From assembly GCA_023261185.1 (NCBI GenBank), contig JALRJN010000088.1, forward strand, positions 1 through 64,000: a stretch of 64,000 nt of DNA, written 5' to 3'. Below the pieces are notes generated by a model. It had not been told where the DNA came from. It saw only the letters and a list, made by a program, of their open reading frames with translations, and did no database searches. The translations under genes were made by a program, and so were the position numbers. This document shows, one piece after another, positions 54,512 to 63,989 of this stretch; position 1 is the first letter of the stretch; each line of letters starts with the position of its first letter. This DNA comes from Porticoccus sp. (GTDB lineage Bacteria; Pseudomonadota; Gammaproteobacteria; Pseudomonadales; Porticoccaceae).

Positions 54512-55987
54512 CTACTGAATTGGTGAAAATAATTGTGCAAGCTTTACCGTCGCCCTGAACAGCAGGCTGCGCTGCTCCAGTTCAGCGGCACTCAATTCCT
54601 CGCAACAGAGAAAGTCGTTTTCCAGCATCTGTTCAACCTGCCCCGCAAAAACCTTGTCTCGGATCATGACGGTGATTTCAAAATTTAATTGGAAGGAGCG
54701 GTTGTCAAAATTGGCTGTACCCACATACGCACGATCATCATCTACCAACACAACCTTCTGGTGTAAAAAACCCTCACGATACTGGTAAGCCTTTACGCCA
54801 GAAAAACGCAGACTCATAAGCACCGCATAGGAGGATAACTGCACCACGCGGTTGTCCGTTATGCCGGGCAGCATCACTTTAACATCCACCCCCCGGAGCA
54901 CAGCCAGTTTGAGGGCCTTGACGATAGATTCATCAGGCACAAAATAAGGGCTGACAATCCACAGGCGCTGATTGGCGCTGTTAATCGCATGCAGGAACAT
55001 CAGTTGGCAGGACTCCTGGAGATCAGCAGGCCCGGTGGGTAACACCAATACCCGTTTGTCACCATCAACCCCGGCCGGGTGCCAGTTCATTGCCGGCACA
55101 TCCCCGGTGGCCCAGTGCCAATCTTCCATAAAAGACAGTTGAACGCCCTGCACTGCAGGACCTTCCAGTTTCAGGTGTGTATCGCGCCAGGGAGATAGGT
55201 GGCGATGGGCATTGCAATACTCATCACCAATATTGGCGCCCCCCACATAGGCTTCATGTCCATCCACCACAACGATCTTGCGATGATTGCGAAAATTGAC
55301 CTGAAAGCGGCGTCGCCGGAACCAACGCCAGGTGTGGAATGACTGAATATCAATGCCGGATTTGCGACATTGCCGCAAAAAACGGCGGGTAAGACTAAAA
55401 CTGCCGATGGCATCGTACAGAAAATAAACCCTGACTCCCTGCTGTGCCTTTTTAGCCAGCCGCTCGAGAAGTTTTCTACCCAGCTGATCATCTCGAACAA
55501 TATAAAATTGCACTAGAATGTAATTTTCCGCCCGGTCGATAGCAGCAAAAATTTCACTGAAAATGCGGTCTCCGTTAATCAGCAGACTCACCTGATTTCC
55601 CTGGGTAAATGGCATCAGGGCCAGCTTTTCCAGCAGCTGCATACCCGCGGGCAATTCACCTGGCAAACTGAAGTGCTGAGTCATTTCTGCCAAAAGTCGT
55701 TGGGCGATACGCTGGATCTCTAGATCTCCCTTGCGCCGCGCTTCAACGTAGCCATAAAAGCGCCGTTGCCCGAACAACAGATATATGGGCACCACCAGTG
55801 GAGGCAGGAAGACCAGGCCTAGTGCCCAGGCGATTGCCCCCTGGGAAGTTCGAGATTTAAAAATAGATTCAAGCGCAAAGATAATGCCGATGATCTCCAT
55901 CAGCACATACAGCAACAACCAGAACTCCGATAACTGCTCCAGACCAGAGGAAAGTCTCTGCACTGCGTCCAGGTACCAGTGATTCAC
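54512..55987 (-). CDS. cls: Cardiolipin synthase (ClsA type)
   Basis: Cls condenses phosphatidylglycerol into cardiolipin. The 491-residue protein has two N-terminal membrane helices (about 25-65) and two phospholipase-D motifs, HRKIVVVDG (middle) and HQKVVLVDD (C-terminal), each with the HxKxxxxD core. Length and layout match ClsA. The stop of the upstream channel gene lies three bases before its start, suggesting one operon. Confidence 0.95.
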   Translation of the reverse strand: MNHWYLDAVQRLSSGLEQLSEFWLLLYVLMEIIGIIFALESIFKSRTSQGAIAWALGLVFLPPLVVPIYLLFGQRRFYGYVEARRKGDLEIQRIAQRLLAEMTQHFSLPGELPAGMQLLEKLALMPFTQGNQVSLLINGDRIFSEIFAAIDRAENYILVQFYIVRDDQLGRKLLERLAKKAQQGVRVYFLYDAIGSFSLTRRFLRQCRKSGIDIQSFHTWRWFRRRRFQVNFRNHRKIVVVDGHEAYVGGANIGDEYCNAHRHLSPWRDTHLKLEGPAVQGVQLSFMEDWHWATGDVPAMNWHPAGVDGDKRVLVLPTGPADLQESCQLMFLHAINSANQRLWIVSPYFVPDESIVKALKLAVLRGVDVKVMLPGITDNRVVQLSSYAVLMSLRFSGVKAYQYREGFLHQKVVLVDDDRAYVGTANFDNRSFQLNFEITVMIRDKVFAGQVEQMLENDFLCCEELSAAELEQRSLLFRATVKLAQLFSPIQ

Positions 55988-55990
55988 TGG

Positions 55991-56836
55991 CTAGAGTTCC
56001 TTTGTGGGCGGGTGGCGTTCTTCCAATGTACCTAGGCTCGCGCCACACCATTTGCAATGAATTGCATCGCGGTCATGGCCGGCCTTGACACAATTAGGAC
56101 AGGGATACAGGGACTTCTCGCGCTGTATTTCGTTAGCAAGTTCTGCCGTGATAATCCCGGTGGGAATGGCAATTATGGAGTAACCGGTCAGCATCGCCAG
56201 CGTTGAGATTAACTGGCCGATTACGGTATGCGGCGTAATATCTCCATAGCCCACGGTGGTAATCGTCACAATGGTCCAGTAAATACTGATGGGGATACTG
56301 CTAAAACCGTTGTCAGGGCCCTCGACGACATACATCAGACAGCCGAACAACGTGCTAAGTACCAGTACTGCACTGAAGAACACAAAAATCTTACGCCTTG
56401 CCTGGTGTAGAGAACGCATCAACACATCGGCTTCGGACAGGTAACGCACTAACTTCAGTACCCGGAAAATGCGCAACACCCTCACCAGACGAATAATCAT
56501 CAGGTAATGGGCACCAGTAATCATCAACGCCAGATAGGACGGGATAATAGAGACCAGATCAATAATGCCGTAGAAACTAAACAGGTATTTCGGCCTGTTG
56601 GGGGAACAGAATATACGCAGTGCGTATTCAATGGTGAAAAGCCCGGTAAAAAACCATTCAATCACGAAAAAGGTGGTGGAATACCGGCTATTCAAGGCAT
56701 CTACAGTGGTCAGAATAACCGCCAGCACACTGATCAAAATGGCATAGATTAGAAAAATATCAAAACGCTGCCCCAGGGGTGTATCTGTGCCAAAAATGAT
56801 CTGGTAAAGCTTTTCACGCAGTTGTTGATAATTCAT
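55991..56836 (-). CDS. Voltage-gated potassium channel with C-terminal zinc-ribbon-like tail
   Basis: The 281-residue protein has six membrane helices. S4 is arginine-rich (IIRLVRVLRIFRVLKLVRY), and the pore has the potassium filter TVGYGD. After the last helix comes a short cytoplasmic tail with CPNCVKAGHD...HCKWCG, two CxxC pairs spaced like a zinc ribbon. Bacterial Kv-like channels with such tails are known among predicted proteins but the role of the ribbon is unclear. Confidence 0.88.
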   Translation of the reverse strand: MNYQQLREKLYQIIFGTDTPLGQRFDIFLIYAILISVLAVILTTVDALNSRYSTTFFVIEWFFTGLFTIEYALRIFCSPNRPKYLFSFYGIIDLVSIIPSYLALMITGAHYLMIIRLVRVLRIFRVLKLVRYLSEADVLMRSLHQARRKIFVFFSAVLVLSTLFGCLMYVVEGPDNGFSSIPISIYWTIVTITTVGYGDITPHTVIGQLISTLAMLTGYSIIAIPTGIITAELANEIQREKSLYPCPNCVKAGHDRDAIHCKWCGASLGTLEERHPPTKEL

Positions 56837-57068
56837 TGGTGCGATCCATCTCCCTGATTATGTTCGATTATAGATGGCCGAAAACCCCGTGAAGCCCATG
56901 CTAATAAAACCAACGCTATTTGAGTAGTAAAACAGGCTCCACCACCTAAAGGAAGGCTCAACCTCAAACCTTGATTTGTATCAGTCAGATGGTTCTGCCT
57001 GCTTGGGTGCTATCTGCCGATTATGCTAGCATTGCATACCCGCCACCGACCGGATTTATCATCCTGAT

Positions 57069-57680
57069 ATGCTTAGATATTCTGCCCTCCAAGAAACAAC
57101 TCTGAAAAACGACCCCTACCCTTACCTGGTACTAACGGACGCTTTCGAAGAAGGGACGTTGCAGAAGGTCTTGTCAGATTTTCCGGTGATACAGCACCCC
57201 GGCAGCATACCCGTCGCGGAAATCGAGAGTGGCCCTGGTTTCGAGGCACTGATCAACGAGCTCAACAGCGATCAGTTCAGGTCTGCCATTGAAGCCAAAT
57301 TTGATGTAGATTTAGCCGACTCACCCACCATGTTCACAGTGAGAGGTGTCATGCGTCAGAAAGATGGCCGCATTCACACTGACTCCAAAACCAAGATCAT
57401 TACCGTACTGTTCTACTTTAATGAAGATTGGGCCAATGAAGGCGGTTATTTGCGCGTTTTGCGCAACGGGACCGATATCGAAGATTACGTTGAGGAAATT
57501 GCCCCAAAGGCTGGCACCATGATGGCATTTAAGGTGACAGACAACTGTTGGCACGGTCATAAGCCGGTGGTGGGCGAACGCCGCTCTATCCAGATGAATT
57601 ATCTTGTGAGTAAAGCCGCATTGGGAAAACATAGTTTCTTTCATGGCTTGAGCGCCAAGCTGAAAAAAATCTTTTCATAA
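57069..57680 (+). CDS. 2-oxoglutarate/Fe(II)-dependent oxygenase family protein
   Basis: The 203-residue protein has the double-stranded beta-helix pattern of prolyl-4-hydroxylase-like oxygenases: H103-x-D105 in GRIHTDSKTK, a distal histidine in CWHGHKP (H162 or H164) and the 2-oxoglutarate-binding arginine in GERRSIQ. Substrate unknown. The downstream heptosyltransferase gene suggests a possible surface-polysaccharide context, but the gap of about 115 bases leaves this open. Confidence 0.82.
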   Translation: MLRYSALQETTLKNDPYPYLVLTDAFEEGTLQKVLSDFPVIQHPGSIPVAEIESGPGFEALINELNSDQFRSAIEAKFDVDLADSPTMFTVRGVMRQKDGRIHTDSKTKIITVLFYFNEDWANEGGYLRVLRNGTDIEDYVEEIAPKAGTMMAFKVTDNCWHGHKPVVGERRSIQMNYLVSKAALGKHSFFHGLSAKLKKIFS

Positions 57681-57796
57681 CCACCAGTATCGTTACTCCG
57701 GGTTATGCAATGCTTCCCACACCACAACACCCGACAGATGAAGCGCCTTAACACCTACAGCTTTCAGTATGGCAAGCTGAACACAGTTGATCATTG

Positions 57797-58849
57797 ATGC
57801 AAGTACTCATCGTAAAATTAAGCTCCATGGGCGACCTCGTGCAGGCACTGCCCGCCCTCACCGACGCCCAGCGGGCAATCCCCGGCATTCAATTTGACTG
57901 GGCAGTGGATGAAGCCTTTGCCGAAATTCCCACCTGGCACCCCACGGTACGTAACACCATAAAAACAGCTCACAGACGCTGGCGTAAAAATCTCTTCAAT
58001 TTCTTTTTTGGTGGCGAGTTAACCCGCTTTACCAGAGAATTGCGACAGGTCGAGTACGACATTGTTATCGATGCACAGAGCAACCTAAAAAGTTCTTTGG
58101 TGACCTGGCTGACCAGAGGCTTGAAGTGTGGCCCGGACCGATCCTCCGTACGAGAGTTCGGCGCACAATTTGCCTACAATCAGACCTATGCCATCGCCAA
58201 AAATCAGTTGGCGATTGATCGCTGGCGACAGCTCTTTTCCCAGGTTCTGGGTTATGAATTGCCAGACACCAAGCCGGACTTTCTGCTGACTGGCGATGGA
58301 GCGAAATATGCCGAGTGGCCGTCACCGAGCGTTGAACTGCCCTCTCGGCCCTATCTGGTCTTTGTTCACAACGCCAGTTGGGACAATAAATGCTGGATCA
58401 ATGAGCACTGGCGCCAATTAATCGAACTGGCCGGTTCAGAAGGATTTGATGTCCTTCTTCCCTGGGGCGCAGAGTGGGAACGCCAACAAGCCGAACTTCT
58501 GGCTGAAGGTTTTGATCACGCCACCGTCTTACCACGTCTACCCCTAACCGATATCGCCTCGGTGTTGTCACACTCGTCTGGTGCCATTTGTGTCGATACC
58601 GGACTGGCTCATATAGCCGCAGCTCTGGAAGTACCTATGGTGACTCTCTACGGGCCCACAGATGCCGCGTTGATCGGTGCCTACGGCAAACACTCAGTGC
58701 ATCTCTCCGCTCAGGGATTTGAGTGCACACCCTGCTACAAGCGCTCCTGTACCTATCAGCACTACAAAGGACCGGAGGCCCAGTGCCTCAAATCCTTTAC
58801 GGCACAACAGGTCTGGAGCGAATGGCAAAGGGTAAAAGAAAAGCTCTAA
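57797..58849 (+). CDS. waaC: Lipopolysaccharide heptosyltransferase I (WaaC)
   Basis: WaaC adds the first heptose to Kdo in the LPS inner core. The 350-residue GT9 protein has the N-terminal MQVLIVKLSSMGDLVQALPAL, the DAQSNLKSSL region, and the C-terminal nucleotide-sugar block DTGLAHIAAALEVPMVTLYGPTD (in two parts). The ATG at 57797 is preferred to an in-frame TTG one codon earlier. A terminator follows. Confidence 0.94.
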   Translation: MQVLIVKLSSMGDLVQALPALTDAQRAIPGIQFDWAVDEAFAEIPTWHPTVRNTIKTAHRRWRKNLFNFFFGGELTRFTRELRQVEYDIVIDAQSNLKSSLVTWLTRGLKCGPDRSSVREFGAQFAYNQTYAIAKNQLAIDRWRQLFSQVLGYELPDTKPDFLLTGDGAKYAEWPSPSVELPSRPYLVFVHNASWDNKCWINEHWRQLIELAGSEGFDVLLPWGAEWERQQAELLAEGFDHATVLPRLPLTDIASVLSHSSGAICVDTGLAHIAAALEVPMVTLYGPTDAALIGAYGKHSVHLSAQGFECTPCYKRSCTYQHYKGPEAQCLKSFTAQQVWSEWQRVKEKL

Positions 58850-58872
58850 TCTTTTAGCGATAATTCAGGAAT

Positions 58873-58901
58873 AAAAAAAGCCACCCAAAGGGTGGCTTTT
58901 T
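58873..58901. terminator. Terminator after waaC and the tRNA-Asp fragment
   Basis: AAAGCCACCC and GGGTGGCTTT pair around a three-base loop, with A- and T-runs on the outer sides. It can end waaC transcription and any minus-strand transcript from the tRNA cluster. Confidence 0.9.
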
Positions 58902-58926
58902 AAATAATGGCGGACCGGACGGGACT
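58901..58926 (-). repeat. Duplicated 3' end of tRNA-Asp (26-bp direct repeat, copy 1)
   Basis: These 26 bases are identical to 59076-59101, which include the CCA end, acceptor strand and part of the T-arm of tRNA-Asp. The copies are 175 bp apart and each is preceded by a terminator hairpin. Beyond the repeat the copy diverges and cannot form a tRNA. Such duplications arise when an element integrates at a tRNA 3' end, or when a tandem tRNA copy decays. Confidence 0.85.
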
Positions 58927-59045
58927 GACTCGCCCCCTACGGGAGCTCGGGGTAAACCCCGCCGTCGTTCCTCCGGCGCCCTGATTTGCTGCGCAAATCG
59001 GTCGACCCACTTCACGGGTTCTCGTCCCGGCAAAGCTTTTTCCAT

Positions 59046-59075
59046 AAAAAAACCCCCCAGATTGGGCGGTTTTTC
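59046..59075 (-). terminator. Terminator downstream of tRNA-Asp
   Basis: AAACCCCCC and GGGCGGTTT pair with one mismatch around AGATT. On the minus strand a run of seven T follows, so it ends the tRNA-Val/tRNA-Asp transcript. Confidence 0.8.
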
Positions 59076-59082
59076 TAAATAA

Positions 59083-59159
59083 TGGCGGACCGGACGGGAC
59101 TCGAACCCGCGACCTCCGGCGTGACAGGCCGGCATTCTAACCAGCTGAACTACCGGTCC
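59083..59159 (-). tRNA. tRNA-Asp (GTC)
   Basis: On the minus strand the 77-base gene has acceptor stem GGACCGG/CCGGTCC, discriminator G and encoded CCA. The anticodon loop CTGTCAC gives GTC. D-arm TAGTTCAGCTGGTTAGA and T-loop GGTTCGAGTCC are standard. Confidence 0.97.
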
Positions 59160-59178
59160 GCGAAACCTTTCTATAAAT

Positions 59179-59254
59179 TGGTGGGTGGTACAGGGGTCGA
59201 ACCTGTGACCTACGGCTTGTAAGGCCGTCGCTCTCCCAACTGAGCTAACCACCC
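59179..59254 (-). tRNA. tRNA-Val (TAC)
   Basis: On the minus strand the 76-base gene has acceptor stem GGGTGGT/ACCACCC, discriminator A and encoded CCA. The anticodon loop CTTACAA gives TAC. It lies 19 bases upstream of tRNA-Asp and is probably co-transcribed with it. Confidence 0.97.
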
Positions 59255-59378
59255 CTCGAAAGAGACGCGCATTCTACCGAATTATCGGTCTGTGTCAAAC
59301 ATTTCAGGGGGCGATTTGCTATACAGTCCGGGACTGGCAAATTAACATAGGCACCCTGCTATTCAGACCGGAAAAATC

Positions 59379-59735
59379 ATGGAAATTTTCAAGGAATTCA
59401 CCTTTGAAGCTGCTCATCTTTTACCCAATGTCCCGGAGGGACATAAATGTGGCCGCTTGCATGGTCATTCCTACCATGTACGACTCTATCTCAGCGGTGA
59501 GGTCGGTAAAGACACTGGGTGGGTGATGGATTTCGGTGAGCTGAAAGATTATTTCAAACCACTTTATGACCGCCTCGACCATCGCTACCTGAACGAGATC
59601 GCCGGGCTGGAAAACCCCACCAGCGAAAATATTGCCCGTTGGATCTGGCATGAGCTGAAACCCTCTATGCCCCTGCTGAACCAGGTGGAAATTCGGGAAA
59701 CCTGTACTTCCGGCTGTATTTACCGAGGTGACTAA
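59379..59735 (+). CDS. queD: 6-carboxy-5,6,7,8-tetrahydropterin synthase QueD
   Basis: QueD makes the pterin precursor of queuosine, a tRNA modification. The 118-residue protein has zinc ligands H13, H28 and H30 ([13 protein letters not shown]), the catalytic C24, and the QueD C-terminal motif [11 protein letters not shown]. The next gene starts five bases after its stop. Confidence 0.95.
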   Translation: MEIFKEFTFEAAHLLPNVPEGHKCGRLHGHSYHVRLYLSGEVGKDTGWVMDFGELKDYFKPLYDRLDHRYLNEIAGLENPTSENIARWIWHELKPSMPLLNQVEIRETCTSGCIYRGD

Positions 59736-59740
59736 CGGCC

Positions 59741-60268
59741 GTGGCACCTTCCGGTTACCGACGTCTATTTATCGCCTTGCCGGTACCAGAGGAGACCAAC
59801 AAGCAGCTCGCGCCCTACTGCGTCTCTTTTCCCCATGCCCACTGGATTCCCACGACAAACCGCCATCTCACATTGACATTTCTCGGCCACCACACAGAAG
59901 AACAAACCCACAGGGCCATTGAAGTCATAGACAGAATCGACGCCGCTGCATTTGAAATAACACTGCATTCAATGCAGCGTTTCCCGGATGACAGGGGACG
60001 ACATATCGTGGCATTACCGACCGACTGCATGCCTCTGAAACAATTGCATCACCGGGTGGCTAGCGCACTCACGACTCGGGGGTTTGCGTTGAAGCAACGG
60101 GATTACAGACCGCATATCACCTTGGGGAAAATTCACCGGGGAAATTGGTCTACAGTCGCTATATCCCCAGCCATCGTAATGGTAGTTAAATCAGTGGCAT
60201 TATTTGAAACAGTGTTTTTTGACGGAGGCGTCACTTATCACTCCCTGGCAACGCAGCCCTTGCTTTAA
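59741..60268 (+). CDS. thpR: RNA 2',3'-cyclic phosphodiesterase ThpR
   Basis: ThpR (2'-5' RNA ligase family) hydrolyses 2',3'-cyclic phosphates. The 175-residue protein has both catalytic HxT motifs, HLTLTFLG and HITLGKI, and the RLFIALPVP start. The GTG start follows the queD stop by five bases. The 3' end shares a TTAA with the stop of the convergent gene. Confidence 0.93.
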   Translation: MAPSGYRRLFIALPVPEETNKQLAPYCVSFPHAHWIPTTNRHLTLTFLGHHTEEQTHRAIEVIDRIDAAAFEITLHSMQRFPDDRGRHIVALPTDCMPLKQLHHRVASALTTRGFALKQRDYRPHITLGKIHRGNWSTVAISPAIVMVVKSVALFETVFFDGGVTYHSLATQPLL

Positions 60269-61188
60269 GCTTCAGACTCCCCGTTGCCGAGAATCTCTGA
60301 AAGCGCAAGGCTCAACTCGGGAAAACGAAAGTGGTAACCCGACTCCAGTAGTTTTCTCGGGACGGCTCGCTGGCCAGTTAACAACAACTCACTGGCCATC
60401 TCCCCAAACAGTATTTTTGCCACCAGCGCCGGCATTGGAAAAATGACAGGACGATGTAATGCCTTGCCCAATGCCCGGGTAAATTGCTGGTTGGTCACCG
60501 GGTTGGGTGACACGGCATTCACACTACCGTGTAGATCACGGCGTTTCAGGCAGTGAAAAATAATCGCCACCTCGTCATTGATATGCACCCAGGGCATCCA
60601 CTGTGTACCGGAACCCAACCGTCCACCCAACCCCAACCGGAAAGGGGGTAGCATCCGCGCGAGTGCCCCTTCACCCGCCCCCAATACGATGCCTGTGCGC
60701 AGGTAACAAACCCGGGTACCCAGCAATTCAAACCGGGAGGCGCTGTGCTCCCAGGCCGAGCACAGTCGATGGGAGAAACTATCGGTATGTTTTCCAGACT
60801 CATCTAGCACCTTGTCCCGATGGGGGCCGTAATAACCCACCGCAGAACCGCTCACCATCACTTCAGGCGGTGTTTCAACTTGCTTGAAATAATCGTAGAG
60901 CTGATCAGTAATGCCAACGCGGCTGTCCAAAAAGGCTTGTTTGCGGGCTGCATTCCAGCGACCGGCGACCAAGGGCTCACCAGCCAGGTTAACGATGAAA
61001 TTGATCGGTTGGTCCTGGGGAATATCTGACAGGTCTCTGATGACAGTGACAGTCGGCAAGCTCGAGCGGGCTTTATCCGGGTTTCGGCTCAGTACGATAA
61101 CCCTGAGACCTTTCTTAACGGCAGCACGGCAGAAGTGAGTGCCGATAAAGCCACTTCCGCCGGTAACCAAAACAGTTTTGTCTTGCAT
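60265..61188 (-). CDS. TIGR01777 family NAD-dependent epimerase-like protein
   Basis: The 307-residue protein has an N-terminal Rossmann motif VLVTGGSGFIGTHFC, the NLAGEPLVAGRWNAARKQ block and YYGPHRDKVLDE, typical of the TIGR01777/YfcH group of short-chain reductases. A DUF1731 tail (LESGYHFRFPEL) closes the protein. Function is not established, although members are linked to cell division or sugar metabolism. The ATG at 61188 follows GGGAGAT. Confidence 0.9.
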   Translation of the reverse strand: MQDKTVLVTGGSGFIGTHFCRAAVKKGLRVIVLSRNPDKARSSLPTVTVIRDLSDIPQDQPINFIVNLAGEPLVAGRWNAARKQAFLDSRVGITDQLYDYFKQVETPPEVMVSGSAVGYYGPHRDKVLDESGKHTDSFSHRLCSAWEHSASRFELLGTRVCYLRTGIVLGAGEGALARMLPPFRLGLGGRLGSGTQWMPWVHINDEVAIIFHCLKRRDLHGSVNAVSPNPVTNQQFTRALGKALHRPVIFPMPALVAKILFGEMASELLLTGQRAVPRKLLESGYHFRFPELSLALSEILGNGESEA

Positions 61189-61258
61189 GACATATCTCCC
61201 AATACGAATTTGAACTGCCGTCCTTGACAGTCTAGTCAATACGTTAAGGGCCGATACG

Positions 61259-62611
61259 TTATTCGCTGCCGATCAGATCCAGTAACTCGCGGGTTTTCTG
61301 CTGCATCAGTTGTGAGTCTGTTGCCTCAACATTCAACCTCACCACCGGTTCCGTGTTGCTGCTACGCAGGTTAAAGCGCCAATCTGTAAAGGCCATACTG
61401 AGACCATCCAGCTCGTCCACCTGAACCGCCTGATCAGAGAAGCGGGCTTTAAGAGATGCCATCAGCCGAGCAGCATCATCAACACTGCGGTTAATCTCCC
61501 CGGAACAGGGGTATTCAGACACTCTGTGGGCAACCATCTGGGAAAGGGGCTGTCCGCTTGTGGACAACAGTTCTGCAACCAACAACCAGGGAATCATGCC
61601 GCTGTCGCAGTAGGAGAAATCCCGAAAATAGTGATGGGCGCTCATTTCTCCACCATAAACCGCATTCTTTTCGCGCATGGTCTGCTTGATAAAGGCATGG
61701 CCACACTTGGTCTCAATCGCATCGCCAGAAAACTCCCGGCAAATGGACTGTGTATTCCAGATCAGCCGAGGGTCGTGAATGATTTTTTCACCGGGGTGCT
61801 TGCGCAGAAAGGCTTCGGCCAGCAACCCGACAATGTAATAACCCTCAATGAATGCGCCGGTTTCATCAAACAGAAAACAGCGATCAAAATCCCCGTCCCA
61901 GGCCAGACCGAGATCAGCACCTGAGGATTTCACCATATCACCGGTATGGTGCCGACACTCATCCAGCAGCGGGTTAGGAATGCCATTAGGAAAGGTGCCA
62001 TCGGGCTCGTGATTGACCTTTATCAACTCAAAGGGCAAGTGGTTTTCCAATGCATCCAGCACTGGCCCGGCCGCGCCATTCCCGGCATTGACAACAATTT
62101 TCAGGGGCCGTAATTGTTGCGTATTCACGTAACCCAACAAGTGCTCGATATAGTCATCAGAACAGCTGATACGCCGGTAGCTTCCCTTCTTCTCCAGGGG
62201 TGTCGGCGGGAATTCACCTTCCTCGGCCAATGCTTGTATGTCCTTGAGCCCAGTATCGGCACTAATGGGACGGGCACCTTCCCGAACCAGCTTCATACCG
62301 TTGTAATCGATGGGGTTATGGCTGGCCGTGACCATAATGCCACCGGAGACGTTGAGGTGAGCGGTCGCAAAATAGATTTCTTCCGTGCCGCAAAGACCGA
62401 TATCCAACACATCGACCCCTTCGTCTCGAAGGCCATTGGCAAGGGCACTTTTCAATGCCGGACTTGACGTCCGAATATCACCACCCACCACCACAGTCTC
62501 GGGTTGAAGCCAGCGGGCATAGGCCCTACCAATGCGATAAAACGTTTCCGTCGAGAGCTCTTCCTCAAGCTTGCCCCGAATATCATAGGCTTTAAAACAA
62601 CTAATTTTCAT
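61259..62611 (-). CDS. manB: Phosphomannomutase (ManB/CpsG type)
   Basis: The 450-residue enzyme interconverts mannose 6-phosphate and mannose 1-phosphate for GDP-mannose. It starts [19 protein letters not shown], close to E. coli CpsG. The phosphoserine loop is [15 protein letters not shown], the metal loop DGDFDRCF, and sugar-binding GEMSAHHYF. Dual use as phosphoglucomutase is possible. galU lies just upstream, pointing to a sugar-nucleotide role. Confidence 0.93.
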   Translation of the reverse strand: MKISCFKAYDIRGKLEEELSTETFYRIGRAYARWLQPETVVVGGDIRTSSPALKSALANGLRDEGVDVLDIGLCGTEEIYFATAHLNVSGGIMVTASHNPIDYNGMKLVREGARPISADTGLKDIQALAEEGEFPPTPLEKKGSYRRISCSDDYIEHLLGYVNTQQLRPLKIVVNAGNGAAGPVLDALENHLPFELIKVNHEPDGTFPNGIPNPLLDECRHHTGDMVKSSGADLGLAWDGDFDRCFLFDETGAFIEGYYIVGLLAEAFLRKHPGEKIIHDPRLIWNTQSICREFSGDAIETKCGHAFIKQTMREKNAVYGGEMSAHHYFRDFSYCDSGMIPWLLVAELLSTSGQPLSQMVAHRVSEYPCSGEINRSVDDAARLMASLKARFSDQAVQVDELDGLSMAFTDWRFNLRSSNTEPVVRLNVEATDSQLMQQKTRELLDLIGSE

Positions 62612-62625
62612 AACGTCCAAATGTG

Positions 62626-62650
62626 CAAAACCCGCGGTTCTGCGCGGGTT
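62626..62650 (-). terminator. Terminator between galU and manB
   Basis: AACCCGCG and CGCGGGTT pair around a short loop and on the minus strand lead into TTTT. It could reduce read-through from galU into manB. Confidence 0.75.
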
Positions 62651-62662
62651 GTATCTGTGAAA

Positions 62663-63598
62663 TTACTGACGGGAATCTTCCATGGCCAGTACGTTTTCCT
62701 CGTGGTCCTGGCTCTTCAGATAGTCTCTGACTCCGGCACCAATATCCTTGTGTCGCAGTGCGTAAGCAATATTAGCCTGCATGTAGCCAAGCTTACTGCC
62801 GCAATCGTGGCTGCAGCCAGCAATGCGGTAGGCTTCAACTTCTTCCTGTTTCAGAAGTTCCTCCAATGCATCGGTAAGCTGAACTTCTCCACCGACGCCC
62901 GTGGGTGTTTTAGCCAGCAATTCCCAGATCGCAGGAGAAACCACATAGCGGCCCACTACCGCCATGTTGGATGGGGCTATTTTGGCATCAGGCTTTTCGA
63001 CCATTTTCATAATGCGGGCTACACCACCGGCCATCAGCTCGACGCCTTTACAATCCACCACCCCGTATTTGTTAACCACCTCCCAGGGCACAGCCTCAAC
63101 CATAATCTGGCTGTGGCCCGTAGACTGATAGTTCTGCACCATGGCCGCCAGGTTGTCCTGGTGAAGGTCTGCACGATACTGGTCCACCAACACATCCGGC
63201 AACAGAATGGCAAAAGGCTGATCACCAACCACCGGTCGTGCACAACTGATGGCATCACCAAGTCCCTTGGCATAGGGCTGCCTCACCGAAATGACGGTAA
63301 CTTCCTGAGGCACAATGGAACGTACCTCATCCAACAATTGCCGTTTGACCCGAGCTTCCAGCTGAGCTTCCAGCTCAAAACTACTATCAAAATGGTTTTC
63401 AATGGAGTTTTTACTGGCATGAGTGACAAGAACAATTTCCGTGATACCCGCAGCAATGGCTTCATTAACCACATACTGAATGAGCGGCTTATCAACGACA
63501 GGTAACATTTCTTTGGGAATGGCTTTTGTGGCAGGCAACATACGCGTGCCCAGGCCGGCCACGGGAATTACGGCCCTGGTTACTTCGTTTGAGGTCAT
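62663..63598 (-). CDS. galU: UTP--glucose-1-phosphate uridylyltransferase GalU
   Basis: GalU makes UDP-glucose for LPS, exopolysaccharide and osmoprotectant synthesis. The 311-residue protein has the nucleotidyltransferase start [20 protein letters not shown] with [10 protein letters not shown], the [12 protein letters not shown] block, and the C-terminal [11 protein letters not shown]. Length and motifs are normal. Confidence 0.97.
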   Translation of the reverse strand: MTSNEVTRAVIPVAGLGTRMLPATKAIPKEMLPVVDKPLIQYVVNEAIAAGITEIVLVTHASKNSIENHFDSSFELEAQLEARVKRQLLDEVRSIVPQEVTVISVRQPYAKGLGDAISCARPVVGDQPFAILLPDVLVDQYRADLHQDNLAAMVQNYQSTGHSQIMVEAVPWEVVNKYGVVDCKGVELMAGGVARIMKMVEKPDAKIAPSNMAVVGRYVVSPAIWELLAKTPTGVGGEVQLTDALEELLKQEEVEAYRIAGCSHDCGSKLGYMQANIAYALRHKDIGAGVRDYLKSQDHEENVLAMEDSRQ

Positions 63599-63909
63599 AT
63601 CAGACTAAATCCATATTAGTGATTTGCACAGAATTCCTTGGTTTTTACGGAGCATCTGTTACGGGAAACGTTATCACATTCAACCCAGAGCCTCTATAAA
63701 CCCTTGGGCAAACTTAGCAGTTGACCATGTAGTAACCACAGCGAATATCACACAACAATAGAGATTATCTAATTGGATGATTTTTACTGGTTTAATTCTT
63801 AATGAATATACTGAGAAGCAAAACCGGGAGGAACTGCCACTCCACAATGCAGCCAGTCGATCTTCTTAAGGTGCAAAACCGGAAATAGCTCAAGGAAAGA
63901 AAGGAAATT
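63599..63909. other. 311-bp intergenic region before tRNA-Pro
   Basis: No gene is seen. The stretch is AT-richer than its surroundings. A repeated GCAAAACCGG motif occurs at about 63818 and 63873. The galU promoter is expected here on the minus strand but no clear -35/-10 pair was found. Confidence 0.5.

Positions 63910-63989
<80 letters not shown>

Larger units (their letters stand above)
58850..59378. other. Non-coding region with tRNA genes and a duplicated tRNA fragment
   Basis: This 529-bp region has two terminator hairpins, tRNA-Asp, tRNA-Val and a partial copy of the tRNA-Asp 3' end. Between the copy and tRNA-Asp lies GC-rich sequence with several stems (for example GATTTGC/GCAAATC at 58983-58999 and GGGGTAAACCCC). 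No protein gene is supported; the frame running through both tRNAs on the minus strand is an artefact. Confidence 0.7.

Noticed and set aside
58854..59252. A 132-codon minus-strand frame with motifs such as VGRATALQAVGHRFDPC and ACHAGGRGFESRPVRH
   Set aside because: It reads straight through tRNA-Val and tRNA-Asp; these peptides are the familiar false translation of tRNA genes.
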